From Corynebacterium minutissimum (GTDB lineage Bacteria; Actinomycetota; Actinomycetes; Mycobacteriales; Mycobacteriaceae), in NCBI RefSeq assembly GCF_016889765.1, contig NZ_CP069533.1, positions 930,001 to 994,000 on the forward strand: a stretch of DNA of 64,000 nucleotides, given 5' to 3'. This document shows positions 26,220-34,301 of the stretch, piece by piece. The notes beneath the pieces are model-generated. The model saw nothing but the letters and a program-made list of their open reading frames with translations, was not told the DNA's origin and searched no databases. The first letter of the stretch is position 1; the number at the start of each line of letters is the position of its first letter. Made by a program: the position numbers and the translations under genes.

Positions 26220-26693
26220 GTGAGCGTTGAAGTAACCATCGAGATCCCGAAGGGCTCCCGCAACAAATACGAGGTGGACCACGAGTCCGGCAAGGTTTAC
26301 CTGGACCGTTACCTGTTCACCCCGATGGCTTACCCGGCTGACTACGGTTTCATCGACCACACCCTCGGCGAGGACGGCGACCCGCTCGACGCACTCGTCA
26401 TCCTCCCGGAGCCGGTCTTCCCGGGCGTTGTCGTGGAAGCTCGCATCCTCGGTGTGTTCAAGATGACCGACGAGGCCGGCGGCGACGACAAGCTGCTCGC
26501 CGTTATCGATGACCCGCGCTGGGAGCGCTACCAGGACATCAACGATGTGGAGCAGCACATCAAGGATGAGATCGAGCACTTCTTCGTCCACTACAAGGAC
26601 CTGGAGCCGAACAAAGAAGTTACCGGCTCCGGCTGGGGCGACAAGGCTGAAGCGGAGAAGATTCTCGAAGAGGCTAAGGCCCGCTTCAAGTAA
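26220..26693 (+). CDS. ppa: Inorganic pyrophosphatase, family I
   Basis: 157 residues. Hydrolyses pyrophosphate to phosphate, cytoplasmic. Conserved acidic metal site GEDGDPLDALVI at about 56-67, with ESGKVYLDRYL and YPADYGFI upstream. The GTG start has GGAGG about 9 nt upstream; an ATG five codons earlier overlaps the ribosome site. Highly biased codons suggest strong expression. An IS30-family element has inserted 56 bp after the stop. Confidence 0.95.
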   Translation: MSVEVTIEIPKGSRNKYEVDHESGKVYLDRYLFTPMAYPADYGFIDHTLGEDGDPLDALVILPEPVFPGVVVEARILGVFKMTDEAGGDDKLLAVIDDPRWERYQDINDVEQHIKDEIEHFFVHYKDLEPNKEVTGSGWGDKAEAEKILEEAKARFK

Positions 26694-26749
26694 GCCTTTG
26701 AGGTCCCCTTCCCCCGGCTGCTTCTACTTTCTTTCGCAGATTCACTGTC

Positions 26750-26804
26750 GTTCACGGTAAATAGTGGCGAAAAATTGCGGGCGGGCTCAGGTGGTGAATG
26801 CATC
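26750..26804 (+). repeat. Left inverted repeat of the IS30-family element
   Basis: Outer 17 bp are identical to the right repeat; the divergent part is the middle third. Confidence 0.9.
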
Positions 26805-26827
26805 TATACAGCTAGGAGGTTGTGTAG

Positions 26828-28312
26828 ATGTCAGGTGATGAGAAGCTACGTGAGCGGTTTGTGGAGGCGTATCTGCATGATGCGCGTCCGGTGCCAGTGA
26901 TCCTGAAGGAGTTGGGCGTCTCGAAGGTTCAGGCGAGGGCATGGCGCCAAAGCGAGGGGCTTAACCGTGCTCGGCGTCAGCGGAGTTTGGTTGACAAGCA
27001 GTATCAACAAGTTGTCGCTCTGGTTGAGAGTGGCCGATCTGTGCTCAGCGCAATTGAAGAGGTCGGGTTTCCTCAAAGTCTGGCTTATCGCTACCTTGCT
27101 CAGGACGGGTTGGAGCTCGTCCGAGGCAATCGCGGTGGAACGGCACAACATGACCGGGATCGCATTGCCCAAGCTCTAAAGCTGGTTGATGCTGGCAAAA
27201 GCTATAAGCAGGCCGGCCAGGTGGTTGATCGCAGCGCTGACACGGTCAAAGCGTGGCACCATGATCACATGTCTGGGCGTTTGATACTCAATGATCATCC
27301 CACTGAATCTGAATCGAAGGTAGGACGCGGAAAGCGTCTTATCCGACATGACCGAATAGAGATAGCCTACCTGCTGAAACAGGGCCATACTCACCGCGAG
27401 ATTGCAGCCCAGCTGGGACGTAATCAGTCGACGATTAGCAGGGAAATCGCCCGTGGGATGACTGAGCATGGCTACGATGCCCTCGTGGCACAAAAGCGGG
27501 CTGTAGACCGCCTAGCCAGGCCTAAACCCCGCAAACTCGATACCAACCCGCAGTTGCGTGCCTTGGTCATCGAGGGGTTGAACACGAAGTGGTCGCCTGA
27601 GCAGATTTCGAACTATCTTGCCCGCTGCTTCGGTAAAGGTGGGGATATGTCAATTAGCCATGAAACCATCTACCAAGCTCTCTACATCCAAGCCAAAGGC
27701 GCTTTGCGCCAGGAATTGAAGGTAGAAAAAGCCCTGCGTTCTGGGCGTACCGGCCGAAAACCACAATCACGCCTGCCAGCCCGCGGTAATCGAAGCTGGA
27801 TTGGTGAAGACTACCGCATCAGCAAGCGCCCTGCCAGCGTTGAAGACCGCGCTGTTCCAGGACACTGGGAAGGCGATCTCATCATCGGCCAAGGAGGAAC
27901 CACTGCACTCGTAACCTGTGTAGAACGCAGTACTCGCTACACCATGATCCGCAAACTGGATGTTCATGATTCCGCCACGACTGTCGATAAGTTAATCGAG
28001 ATGTTTACCGGCAAAATACGCAACATCACCAAAACGCTGACCTGGGACCAAGGCGTTGAATTAGCCCAAGTCGACAAGCTGAGCATCGCACGTGGACTAG
28101 CAGTTTACTTCTGCGATCCGCACTCGCCTTGGCAGCGCCCTACCAACGAAAACACCAACGGGCTAGTCAGAGACTTCCTACCTAAAGGAAGCGACTTTAG
28201 TACTCTGACCGACAAGGATGTCCAACACATTCAAGACCTTCTCAACGGGCGCCCTAGAAAAGTCCTCGACTGGTATAAACCCGAAGAGAAGATACAAGAA
28301 CTATTCAAGTGA
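26828..28312 (+). CDS. IS30-family transposase
   Basis: 494 residues. N-terminal helix-turn-helix segments, including a second one, HREIAAQLGRNQSTISREIARG (about residues 190-211, typical IS30 DNA binding), then a DDE integrase core: GHWEGDLIIGQ (first Asp near 350), LTWDQGVELAQ (second Asp near 405) and RPTNENTNGLVRDFLPKG (catalytic Glu near 440). Longer at the N-terminus than classical IS30 (about 380 residues). AGGAGG lies 8 nt before the ATG. No frameshift or stop: apparently functional. Confidence 0.95.
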   Translation: MSGDEKLRERFVEAYLHDARPVPVILKELGVSKVQARAWRQSEGLNRARRQRSLVDKQYQQVVALVESGRSVLSAIEEVGFPQSLAYRYLAQDGLELVRGNRGGTAQHDRDRIAQALKLVDAGKSYKQAGQVVDRSADTVKAWHHDHMSGRLILNDHPTESESKVGRGKRLIRHDRIEIAYLLKQGHTHREIAAQLGRNQSTISREIARGMTEHGYDALVAQKRAVDRLARPKPRKLDTNPQLRALVIEGLNTKWSPEQISNYLARCFGKGGDMSISHETIYQALYIQAKGALRQELKVEKALRSGRTGRKPQSRLPARGNRSWIGEDYRISKRPASVEDRAVPGHWEGDLIIGQGGTTALVTCVERSTRYTMIRKLDVHDSATTVDKLIEMFTGKIRNITKTLTWDQGVELAQVDKLSIARGLAVYFCDPHSPWQRPTNENTNGLVRDFLPKGSDFSTLTDKDVQHIQDLLNGRPRKVLDWYKPEEKIQELFK

Positions 28313-28365
28313 TGCATCCACCACTTGAAACCGCCGCGAAGTTTGGGGCACTATTTACCGTGAAC
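28311..28365 (-). repeat. Right inverted repeat of the IS30-family element
   Basis: Begins inside the transposase stop codon (TGA 28310-28312), so the gene runs right to the inner edge of the repeat. Confidence 0.9.
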
Positions 28366-28404
28366 GTCAGAGGCACACGTGACCGAAGAAGCTGCGGTGG
28401 GAAG

Positions 28405-29334
28405 CTAGCCGCAGCGGGAAGCGAGCCAAGAGTCGAGCTCGGATTCTGGGGCATCGGGAGCGATGGGGTCTTCGGCGAATTCCTCACCGGTGCGGGCCTT
28501 ATCCTTGGCGGTGGTGAGCATGAGGGAGCGGCCATCCGGATAGTCAATGACCATGTTGGCGGAGGCGTAGCCCGCCGTCGGTTCGCCGAAGGTACGCACG
28601 TTGTCCAGGCCGCGGAAGGCTAGGAGGGTGGCTTCCGCGGAGGAGGCGGTGACACCGTCGGTTAGCACGGCGACGGGAACCTCAAGCTTGCCGCCGGACG
28701 TGGTGGTGGGGGTGCCACCGCCGGTGACAGAGTTGCCGTCAATGACAACGTCCGTGGTCCCCATGCGGCTGACAAAGGAGAGCGCGGTGCCGTCCGGCAG
28801 CAGCGAGCTGAGCCCTGCGTACATGGGCCCCATGTCACCACCGTCATTGCCGCGTAGATCGACCACTGCGGCACAGGCCTCTGGGTGGGCGGTCAGACCC
28901 TGCGCCAAAGTATCGGCGTAGGTTTGGCCGTCATCGTGGCGGCCGATGGACGGGACGGTGGCGCGCAGGACGCCGTCTTCAAACTCAACCGAGGGATCGG
29001 TGTTGTCGGTGGCCTTTTCCTTCTCGGTACTAAAGACCTTGGAATGCTTACCGCCGGCGGCGTCGATGGCGGCATCGAGGAGATCCGGGTTCGTGGGGTC
29101 CTCTTTGAAGGCCTCGCGAGCGCTCTGGAATTCCTCGCTCTCACCGTAGATTCCAGAGATGGCAGCGGTATCCACCATCGCGGTGTTGATGCGCTTTTCG
29201 CTGGCATTGAAGAGGAATACGGGTTTTCCCAACAGCGCCCCGCCATAGGAGGGGCCGAAGAAATACACGGCCGCGAGCACCACGATGAGGGCGACTATAA
29301 AGAGTCCGCCGAAGATTTTCAGTACCGTTTTCAT
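28405..29334 (-). CDS. S41-family peptidase-like membrane protein
   Basis: 309 residues. N-terminal signal anchor at about 5-27. Residues about 120-300 match the S41 (tail-specific/CtpA-like) fold: VVDLRGNDGGD near 154, a Ser-containing TDGVTASSAEATLLAF near 225-240 and GEPTAGYAS after it. The Lys of the classical Ser-Lys dyad is not evident, so the chemistry may follow the Ser-only subgroup. The ATG overlaps the stop of the ABC permease gene (ATGA), so it is the third gene of that operon and may process an envelope substrate of the transporter (inference). Confidence 0.75.
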   Translation of the reverse strand: MKTVLKIFGGLFIVALIVVLAAVYFFGPSYGGALLGKPVFLFNASEKRINTAMVDTAAISGIYGESEEFQSAREAFKEDPTNPDLLDAAIDAAGGKHSKVFSTEKEKATDNTDPSVEFEDGVLRATVPSIGRHDDGQTYADTLAQGLTAHPEACAAVVDLRGNDGGDMGPMYAGLSSLLPDGTALSFVSRMGTTDVVIDGNSVTGGGTPTTTSGGKLEVPVAVLTDGVTASSAEATLLAFRGLDNVRTFGEPTAGYASANMVIDYPDGRSLMLTTAKDKARTGEEFAEDPIAPDAPESELDSWLASRCG

Positions 29335-30731
29335 TCTTTTCGCCCTCCGGTTCGCAGCACGTAGCCGCGCAAAGGTTCAGCCAGGACAACGGCGAGGAGC
29401 GTGACGAGCCAGCCCACCGCTAGGAAACCGAAGGCCATGAGCAGGCGGCTGAGAACATCAACGTTGCTCTGATCGACGCTGGAGAAAAACATCAGCGAGG
29501 CGATCCCACCACCGAAGAGGAAGCCGAAGAGGCTCAAGGCCACAACGGGCCCCATGACCACCAGCGCGCCGGAGCGGAACTGGAAGTGTCGCGGCACGCC
29601 CATGAGATCCAGAGAGCGAATGAGCTCCTTGTCCTCAAAGATGCCGGACACCTGGCCCAAAAGAATAGACATGGTGGTCAGCGTGAAGCCGAAGATGAGG
29701 GTCAACAAAACACCAGTGGAAACGTCCTTGAACACCACGTTCATTCCAGGGTCTTCCTTCAAAACCATGGCCAAGGCATCGGAGCCCAAAGGTGCTGCGA
29801 CGAGGAAACCCGCCAAGTAGCCGAAGAAGCCGATGGCCGCACTTCGTTTCCATGCCGGGCGCGCATTGCCCGCCACGCGCTGGCAGGCCACGAAGTGCGC
29901 GGTGCCGGGAAAGAGGGACATGACGTGGGCACCGAGCTGCAGGATGAAGGGCGCGATGAGGTTGATGCTCATCAGCATGCCGAACATGACCACGATGACC
30001 ATGGCGGTGGGCGGGCCCGCCTTCCCGGAGAGAAACACGCCACCAACTGCGACGAGGATGAGGAAAGCGATGACGCGCCACCACCGGTAGGCAGCAGGCA
30101 TCTGACGCTTGGCCACCCCCAGCGGACTCACACGCACGCGCTGCATGCCGACGAGTGCCGCACCGATGGCCAACAGAAAGAGCACACCCGCCACGGCGAG
30201 GTAGCCCCACCAGGGAAGGAGAAGCTCGGACAGGGCAATAGAGCGCATCTGGAAGTCCAGCTGGGTAAAGACAGGCGCGATGAGCAAGCTGATAAGCCCG
30301 CCCAGCACGATGCCGATGAGGGCTTGCAGTCCGGTTTCCACAATGGCCATGCGCTCCACCTGGCGGGAACTCAGCCCCAGCAGGCGCAGGGTAGCCAGAC
30401 GGTGCTCCCTGCCGGAGGCGCCGAGGACGGCTGCCTGCGCGGTGAGGTTAAACAGCGCCGGAAGAATAAACGCGCAGGCCATCAGAGCCAGGGCGAACCA
30501 CGGATAAAGGAAACCCTCCATCTCGTTGCCGAAGGCCTCCTTGAGCGCGGGCACGGCCTCCTCGACGTGTTGGGCACGCTCCCAGAACATCCACGTACCG
30601 CCCGCGACGAGGAAAGCAATGGCGGAACCAATGGTTAGGCTCACAATAGCCAGAACCGAGACGATTCCCGTTCCGGAGCGCGCGCGTATCGATTCGCGCT
30701 GCAGGTCAAAGACTAAAGTCGCGGTGTTCAT
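29331..30731 (-). CDS. ABC transporter permease, FtsX/MacB type
   Basis: 466 residues, about 8-10 membrane helices, with two FtsX-like segments (about 80-200 and 330-450; LATLRLLGLSSRQVERMAI and LIRSLDLMGVPRHFQF are the cytoplasmic loops typical of this class). Works with the ATPase encoded just upstream (4-nt overlap). No large periplasmic MacB domain. Likely acts on lipids, peptides or antibiotics by mechanotransmission rather than solute uptake. Substrate unknown. Confidence 0.85.
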   Translation of the reverse strand: MNTATLVFDLQRESIRARSGTGIVSVLAIVSLTIGSAIAFLVAGGTWMFWERAQHVEEAVPALKEAFGNEMEGFLYPWFALALMACAFILPALFNLTAQAAVLGASGREHRLATLRLLGLSSRQVERMAIVETGLQALIGIVLGGLISLLIAPVFTQLDFQMRSIALSELLLPWWGYLAVAGVLFLLAIGAALVGMQRVRVSPLGVAKRQMPAAYRWWRVIAFLILVAVGGVFLSGKAGPPTAMVIVVMFGMLMSINLIAPFILQLGAHVMSLFPGTAHFVACQRVAGNARPAWKRSAAIGFFGYLAGFLVAAPLGSDALAMVLKEDPGMNVVFKDVSTGVLLTLIFGFTLTTMSILLGQVSGIFEDKELIRSLDLMGVPRHFQFRSGALVVMGPVVALSLFGFLFGGGIASLMFFSSVDQSNVDVLSRLLMAFGFLAVGWLVTLLAVVLAEPLRGYVLRTGGRKE

Positions 30732-31414
30732 CGAACCACCCCAAGGCGGCGGTCATCGTGGATGATGCCATCGCGAATCTCCACGCGGCGCTGCATCCAG
30801 TCGGCCACCTTCGGGTCGTGAGTGACCATGACCAGGCTCGCACCGGCCTGGCGCACGATGGTGGTCAGCATCTGCATGACCTCGTGGCCGGTGGACTGGT
30901 CCAGCGCACCGGTGGGCTCATCGGCGAAGACAACGCCCGGATTGGCCACCAGCGCACGCGCAATGGTCACGCGCTGCGCCTGACCGCCAGAAACCTGTGC
31001 CGGGCGGCGCTCCGCCAGACCACCCAAGCCCAGCTGGTCCAGCAGCTCCATTGCTCGCTTGCGGGCAGCCCCGCGCGAAACGCCGTTGAGCATCGCGGGC
31101 AGCGCCACGTTGTCAACATTGGTCAGCTCCGGCAGGAGCTGGCCATCCTGGAAGACGAAGCCGAAGTTGCGCAGGCGGAGGCGGGAGCGGGGGCCGTCGC
31201 CAAGCGCGGAGAGCTCCTCATCCCCGTAGCGCACGCTGCCGTGCGTGGGGGTAAGCACGCCGGACATGCAGTGCAGCAGCGTGGACTTGCCGGAGCCGGA
31301 CGGCCCCATGACGGCCACGAGCTCGCCCGGTTCGATATCGAGGGAGATTCCTGCGAGCACCGGGCCGCCGCCGAAATCCTTGGTGATGTCTGTTAAGGAA
31401 AGTGTCTGTGCCAT
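30728..31414 (-). CDS. ABC transporter ATP-binding protein, LolD/MacB type
   Basis: 228 residues from MAQTLSLTDI; an ATG three codons upstream is the alternative. Walker A GPSGSGKST near 38, Q-loop FVFQDGQLLPE, signature VSGGQAQRVTIARAL near 140, Walker B VVFADEPTGALD near 160, H-loop MVTHD. Partner of the overlapping permease gene. Divergently transcribed from a two-component system across a short region with a perfect palindrome, which suggests regulation by that system. Confidence 0.92.
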   Translation of the reverse strand: MAQTLSLTDITKDFGGGPVLAGISLDIEPGELVAVMGPSGSGKSTLLHCMSGVLTPTHGSVRYGDEELSALGDGPRSRLRLRNFGFVFQDGQLLPELTNVDNVALPAMLNGVSRGAARKRAMELLDQLGLGGLAERRPAQVSGGQAQRVTIARALVANPGVVFADEPTGALDQSTGHEVMQMLTTIVRQAGASLVMVTHDPKVADWMQRRVEIRDGIIHDDRRLGVVR

Positions 31415-31472
31415 GTCTCTCATTCCACCGTCTCAGGCCCACTTAAAGAACAGTCCTAGCGTTGCTCTTTAC

Positions 31473-31490
31473 GGTAGTGCCAGCACTACC
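31473..31490. promoter_or_regulatory. Palindromic operator candidate between ABC operon and two-component system
   Basis: GGTAGTGC-CA-GCACTACC, a perfect 8+8 bp inverted repeat. It lies 58 bp upstream of the ABC ATPase start and just upstream of the TATGCT (31512-31517) that would serve the histidine kinase gene, where a NarL-type dimer could act on both promoters. Binding by the neighbouring response regulator is inference. Confidence 0.55.
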
Positions 31491-31524
31491 CCTGCCGGGA
31501 CCGTCGCCCGTTATGCTGTGAAAC

Positions 31525-32217
31525 GTGTTCCGTAGAAAGCCTCAGACCACCACCCACGAGCAGCAGCAGGCGGAGAAGATCGCGCAGCTGACGGCCTCGC
31601 GCCGCGCCATTGCGGATGCCTACGAGGTGGAGCGCGCCCGCATCGAGCGCGACCTGCACGACGGCGCGCAGCAATATCTCGTGGCTGCGAGCATGAAGTT
31701 GGGTGAGGCACTTCTCGACGCCCCCGCTGACCTCGCCGAGCTCCTCACCGCCGCCAAGCAGGACGTGGACCGCGGCCTGAATTCCCTGCGTACGACGGTG
31801 CACGGCATCCACCCACAGGTCCTGCAGGACCACGGTTTGGTGGCCGCGCTTGCCGACGTCTCCTCTTCCCACGGCCCCCACGTCAGCGTCTTCGCCCCGC
31901 ATCCGTTACCCAAGCTCTCCGCCTCGGTGCTGGCCTGCGGCTACTTCTTCGGCACGGAGGCGCTGACCAACGCAGCGAAGCACGCGCCCGGCGCGCCAGT
32001 CTCCGTCTTAGTGACCGCGGATGCCTCCTTAAAGATCACCGTGGTGGATGAGGGCCCCGGCGGCGCGCAGGTGGTGCAAGGCCATGGGCTGGCCGGGATG
32101 GCCGAGCGCCTCGCTGCCTTTGGCGGGGAGATGACTTTATCTTCTCCCCCGGGCGGGCCGACCCGGGTAGCAGCCTCGATACCTCTTCTTCTCAATCGCG
32201 GACAGTCAGGAGTTTAA
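31525..32217 (+). CDS. Histidine kinase lacking membrane and sensor regions (NarL-system type)
   Basis: 230 residues. The HisKA_3 dimerisation/phosphoacceptor segment ERARIERDLHDGAQQ places the phosphorylated His at residue 45, followed by a HATPase domain (N box GTEALTNAAKHA near 150, VVDEGPGG near 182, GHGLAGMAERLAAFGG near 195-210). No hydrophobic helix anywhere, unlike most kinases of the class. GTG start without ribosome site but with TATGCT ending 7 nt upstream, so probably leaderless. Four bases precede the regulator gene. Signal may come from the divergent ABC transporter. Confidence 0.88.
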   Translation: MFRRKPQTTTHEQQQAEKIAQLTASRRAIADAYEVERARIERDLHDGAQQYLVAASMKLGEALLDAPADLAELLTAAKQDVDRGLNSLRTTVHGIHPQVLQDHGLVAALADVSSSHGPHVSVFAPHPLPKLSASVLACGYFFGTEALTNAAKHAPGAPVSVLVTADASLKITVVDEGPGGAQVVQGHGLAGMAERLAAFGGEMTLSSPPGGPTRVAASIPLLLNRGQSGV

Positions 32218-32221
32218 AGAA

Positions 32222-32878
32222 ATGAGTTTGAGAATTGTGGTGGCGGATGATTCCGCCATTCTGCGCGAGGGCCTCGCCGGCCTTCTGGAGCGCCGCGGGC
32301 ATTCAATTGTGGGCCAAGCTGATTCTGCCCCTACGCTCGAGGCCGTGGTGGATACACTCCGCAACGAGCTGCCGGACATCGTCATCACGGACGTGCGCAT
32401 GCCGCCCGGAATGGGCGATGACGGTTTGAAGGCCGCCGTGAACTTAAGAAACGCATACCCAGGGCTGCCCGTCATGGTGCTCTCCCAGTATGTGGCACCG
32501 GCGTACGCTGTGGAGCTTTTCGATTCCCCTGATGCCGGCACCGGCTACCTTCTGAAGGACCGTGTCTCTGAGGTGCGCGACTTCCTCTCCAGCTTGGACG
32601 TGGTGGCCCAGGGCGGCACCGTCATCGACCCCACCGTGGCGCAGGCTCTCATGAGCTCTGGGCGCAGCGGACTGGGCGAGCTCACCCCGCGCGAGCGCGA
32701 GGTCCTCGAATTGATGTCCCGCGGCAAATCCAACAAGGACATCGCCGCCGAGCTCGTCCTTTCCTCCGCCGCGGTGGCCAAGCATGTCTCAAACATTTTC
32801 ACCAAGCTGCGTTTAGACCCCAGTGAGGATAATCGCCGCGTCAAGGCCATCTTGGAGTACCTCTCAGCGCACCGCTAA
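32222..32878 (+). CDS. Response regulator, NarL/LuxR family
   Basis: 218 residues. Receiver domain with phosphoacceptor Asp57 (ITDVRMPP) and conserved Lys in YLLKDRV near 115; C-terminal LuxR helix-turn-helix LTPREREVLELMSRGKSNKDI (about 155-175). Cognate partner of the kinase four bases upstream. Expected target: the palindrome at 31473-31490 and the divergent ABC operon (inference). Confidence 0.92.
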   Translation: MSLRIVVADDSAILREGLAGLLERRGHSIVGQADSAPTLEAVVDTLRNELPDIVITDVRMPPGMGDDGLKAAVNLRNAYPGLPVMVLSQYVAPAYAVELFDSPDAGTGYLLKDRVSEVRDFLSSLDVVAQGGTVIDPTVAQALMSSGRSGLGELTPREREVLELMSRGKSNKDIAAELVLSSAAVAKHVSNIFTKLRLDPSEDNRRVKAILEYLSAHR

Positions 32879-32986
32879 AGCCCGCGCACCAGGTGGAACT
32901 TTAACCCCGTCGCGCTCTCCACCCGGCCTACGCTCACGTCAAAACTCCACCCCGCCTACGCCCACGGCAAATAAGGCCCAAATTTT

Positions 32987-33016
32987 CGCAATTTTTCGCC
33001 CTTATCTACCGTGAAC
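32987..33016 (-). repeat. Isolated sequence matching an IS30-family end
   Basis: Read on the minus strand from 33016, 27 of 30 bases match the outer left repeat of the IS element at 26750, including GGCGAAAAATTGCG; the adjoining TGTC also matches that copy's left flank. No transposase is nearby. With surrounding bases (GGCAAATAAGG ... CCTTATCTACC) it can form an imperfect hairpin between the convergent regulator and AbiEi-like genes, so it may now serve as a terminator. Confidence 0.6.
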
Positions 33017-33040
33017 GACATCAAACTGCCGAAAGACACC

Positions 33041-33853
33041 TCACACAAAGAACCGGTGCCACATCCACGGCGGGTCCAGATACCGCTTTGTCCCTTGTGC
33101 CACCCCGCGCACCTGCTCCACCACCTTGTCGAGGTGATGCTCAATTGTGGTCGCGGTGAAGTGGAGCGGCGTGTAACCGCGATGTACGGCGTCATTCAGC
33201 TTCTGACGGTCAAGCTCGAATTGGCGGCGGTTCTCCCCTCGGTGATAGGCGTAGCCGTCGACTTCGATGGCAATCTTGTGCTCCTCCAAAAGGAGATCCC
33301 ACCGATAGGGCCCAATTTTGGCGTTGTTGCGCACCCTAAAGAAGGGCTCCAAAGCACGGGTAAGTGCCCGCTCAGGCACGCTATCCGCACCGATCACCGC
33401 CTTCTCCAACACGCGCCGAGTGTGCTGCGAGAACCGCCGAAAATCCATGGAGAGCAACTTCAACCGCCCTTCGGCGTCCCTGCCCGCAAGGAACTTTTCA
33501 AGGAACATCACCGCATGTCGTTCTTCCATGGCTTCCACTGCCTGCAGTGGATTGCAGACGTTGATCCCGTCATAGGGGAATACCCCCTTGGGGCGGGCTC
33601 GGCGACAGACATAAAAGCGGGTGTCTTCCAGGCCTTTTTCGCGTATGAGCTGCAGCGGAAACCCAGGTTTCCGCTCAAGAAGCACCATCGCCGCGGAATA
33701 TCCGTCCAACGCACTGTCTGGCCAATGCCGGCTGAGCACTTGCGCTAGCTCGTATGCCGTTGGTTCACGTGGCAGATACAGCCCCCGCGTAATTTTGATC
33801 GCCTCACCTTTTGCCGCTGCCGCCGAGCCAGCACGGCCGACAATCTCCTCCAT
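33041..33853 (-). CDS. AbiEi-like N-domain plus DUF559 endonuclease-like protein
   Basis: 270 residues. The N-terminal 80 residues (KITRGLYLPREPTAYELAQVL) resemble the winged-helix AbiEi antitoxin domain; the C-terminal part (about 175-265) resembles DUF559/Vsr-like restriction-endonuclease folds, with PYRWDLLLEEHKIAIEVDGY carrying the acidic D...ExD pattern. The combination is common in actinobacteria and of unknown function. The ATG has GGAGGGGG about 5 nt upstream; a longer in-frame reading is antisense to the rhodanese gene and rejected. No partner toxin beside it. Confidence 0.75.
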   Translation of the reverse strand: MEEIVGRAGSAAAAKGEAIKITRGLYLPREPTAYELAQVLSRHWPDSALDGYSAAMVLLERKPGFPLQLIREKGLEDTRFYVCRRARPKGVFPYDGINVCNPLQAVEAMEERHAVMFLEKFLAGRDAEGRLKLLSMDFRRFSQHTRRVLEKAVIGADSVPERALTRALEPFFRVRNNAKIGPYRWDLLLEEHKIAIEVDGYAYHRGENRRQFELDRQKLNDAVHRGYTPLHFTATTIEHHLDKVVEQVRGVAQGTKRYLDPPWMWHRFFV

Positions 33854-33946
33854 ATGACCCCCTCCGATCAAAAGCCCCACCCCCATACTGCTCACAGTAA
33901 AGTGCCCCCACCAACCCTGCAACCGCACCCACGTAAGCTGGGGCGC

Positions 33947-34246
33947 ATGCAGAACGTACAACCTACCGAAGTACCCGACAACGCCCAGCTTATCGACGTC
34001 CGCGAGGACTTTGAGTGGAACACCGAGCACGCTCAAGGCGCTACCCACATCCCCATGGGCGAGCTCGTGGAACGACTCGACGAGATTGACCCGGACCGCG
34101 ATATCTACGTCATCTGCCATGCAGGCGGGCGCAGCATGCAGGTCTGCCAGTACCTCGAACATGCGAAGGGCTGGGACGTCATCAATGTCGATGGCGGCAC
34201 GGACGCGTGGAAGGCTCAAGGCCGGCCGATGATCTACCCAAAGTAG
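33947..34246 (+). CDS. Rhodanese-like domain protein
   Basis: 99 residues, a single rhodanese domain. LIDVREDFEWNTEHAQGATHIP is the entry motif (quoted as its two halves: LIDVREDFEW and HAQGATHIP), and the active-site loop CHAGGRSMQ holds the catalytic Cys near residue 62. Probably a small sulfur carrier or sulfurtransferase. No ribosome site; TAAGCT (33934-33939) ends 7 nt before the ATG, indicating a leaderless mRNA and supporting this start over a longer frame. Confidence 0.88.
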   Translation: MQNVQPTEVPDNAQLIDVREDFEWNTEHAQGATHIPMGELVERLDEIDPDRDIYVICHAGGRSMQVCQYLEHAKGWDVINVDGGTDAWKAQGRPMIYPK

Positions 34247-34301
34247 TGGGACTCGACCCATGATTTAAGTTTGCGACGGTAGGCGATCTAGAATCATCGG
34301 C

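Larger units (their letters stand above)
26750..28365 (+). mobile_element. IS30-family insertion sequence, complete, 1616 bp
   Basis: Bounded by 55-bp imperfect inverted repeats (44 of 55 positions identical) at 26750-26804 and 28311-28365, both beginning GTTCACGGTAAATAGTG when read inward and ending GTGGTGxATGCATC. A 3-bp direct repeat GTC flanks it (26747-26749 and 28366-28368), as expected for IS30 elements. One intact transposase gene. Inserted in the gap between ppa and the S41-like peptidase gene. The terminal repeats and full reading frame suggest a recent, potentially active copy. Confidence 0.93.

Noticed and set aside
30728..31414. Reading the ABC/two-component locus as the haem system hrtBA-chrSA
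   Set aside because: The permease is much longer than HrtB, an S41-like peptidase is present and the kinase has no membrane sensor.
33854..34261. N-terminal extensions of the AbiEi-like gene (minus) and of the rhodanese gene (plus)
   Set aside because: Each would overlap the other gene; a ribosome site supports the minus start at 33853 and a leaderless pattern supports the plus start at 33947.
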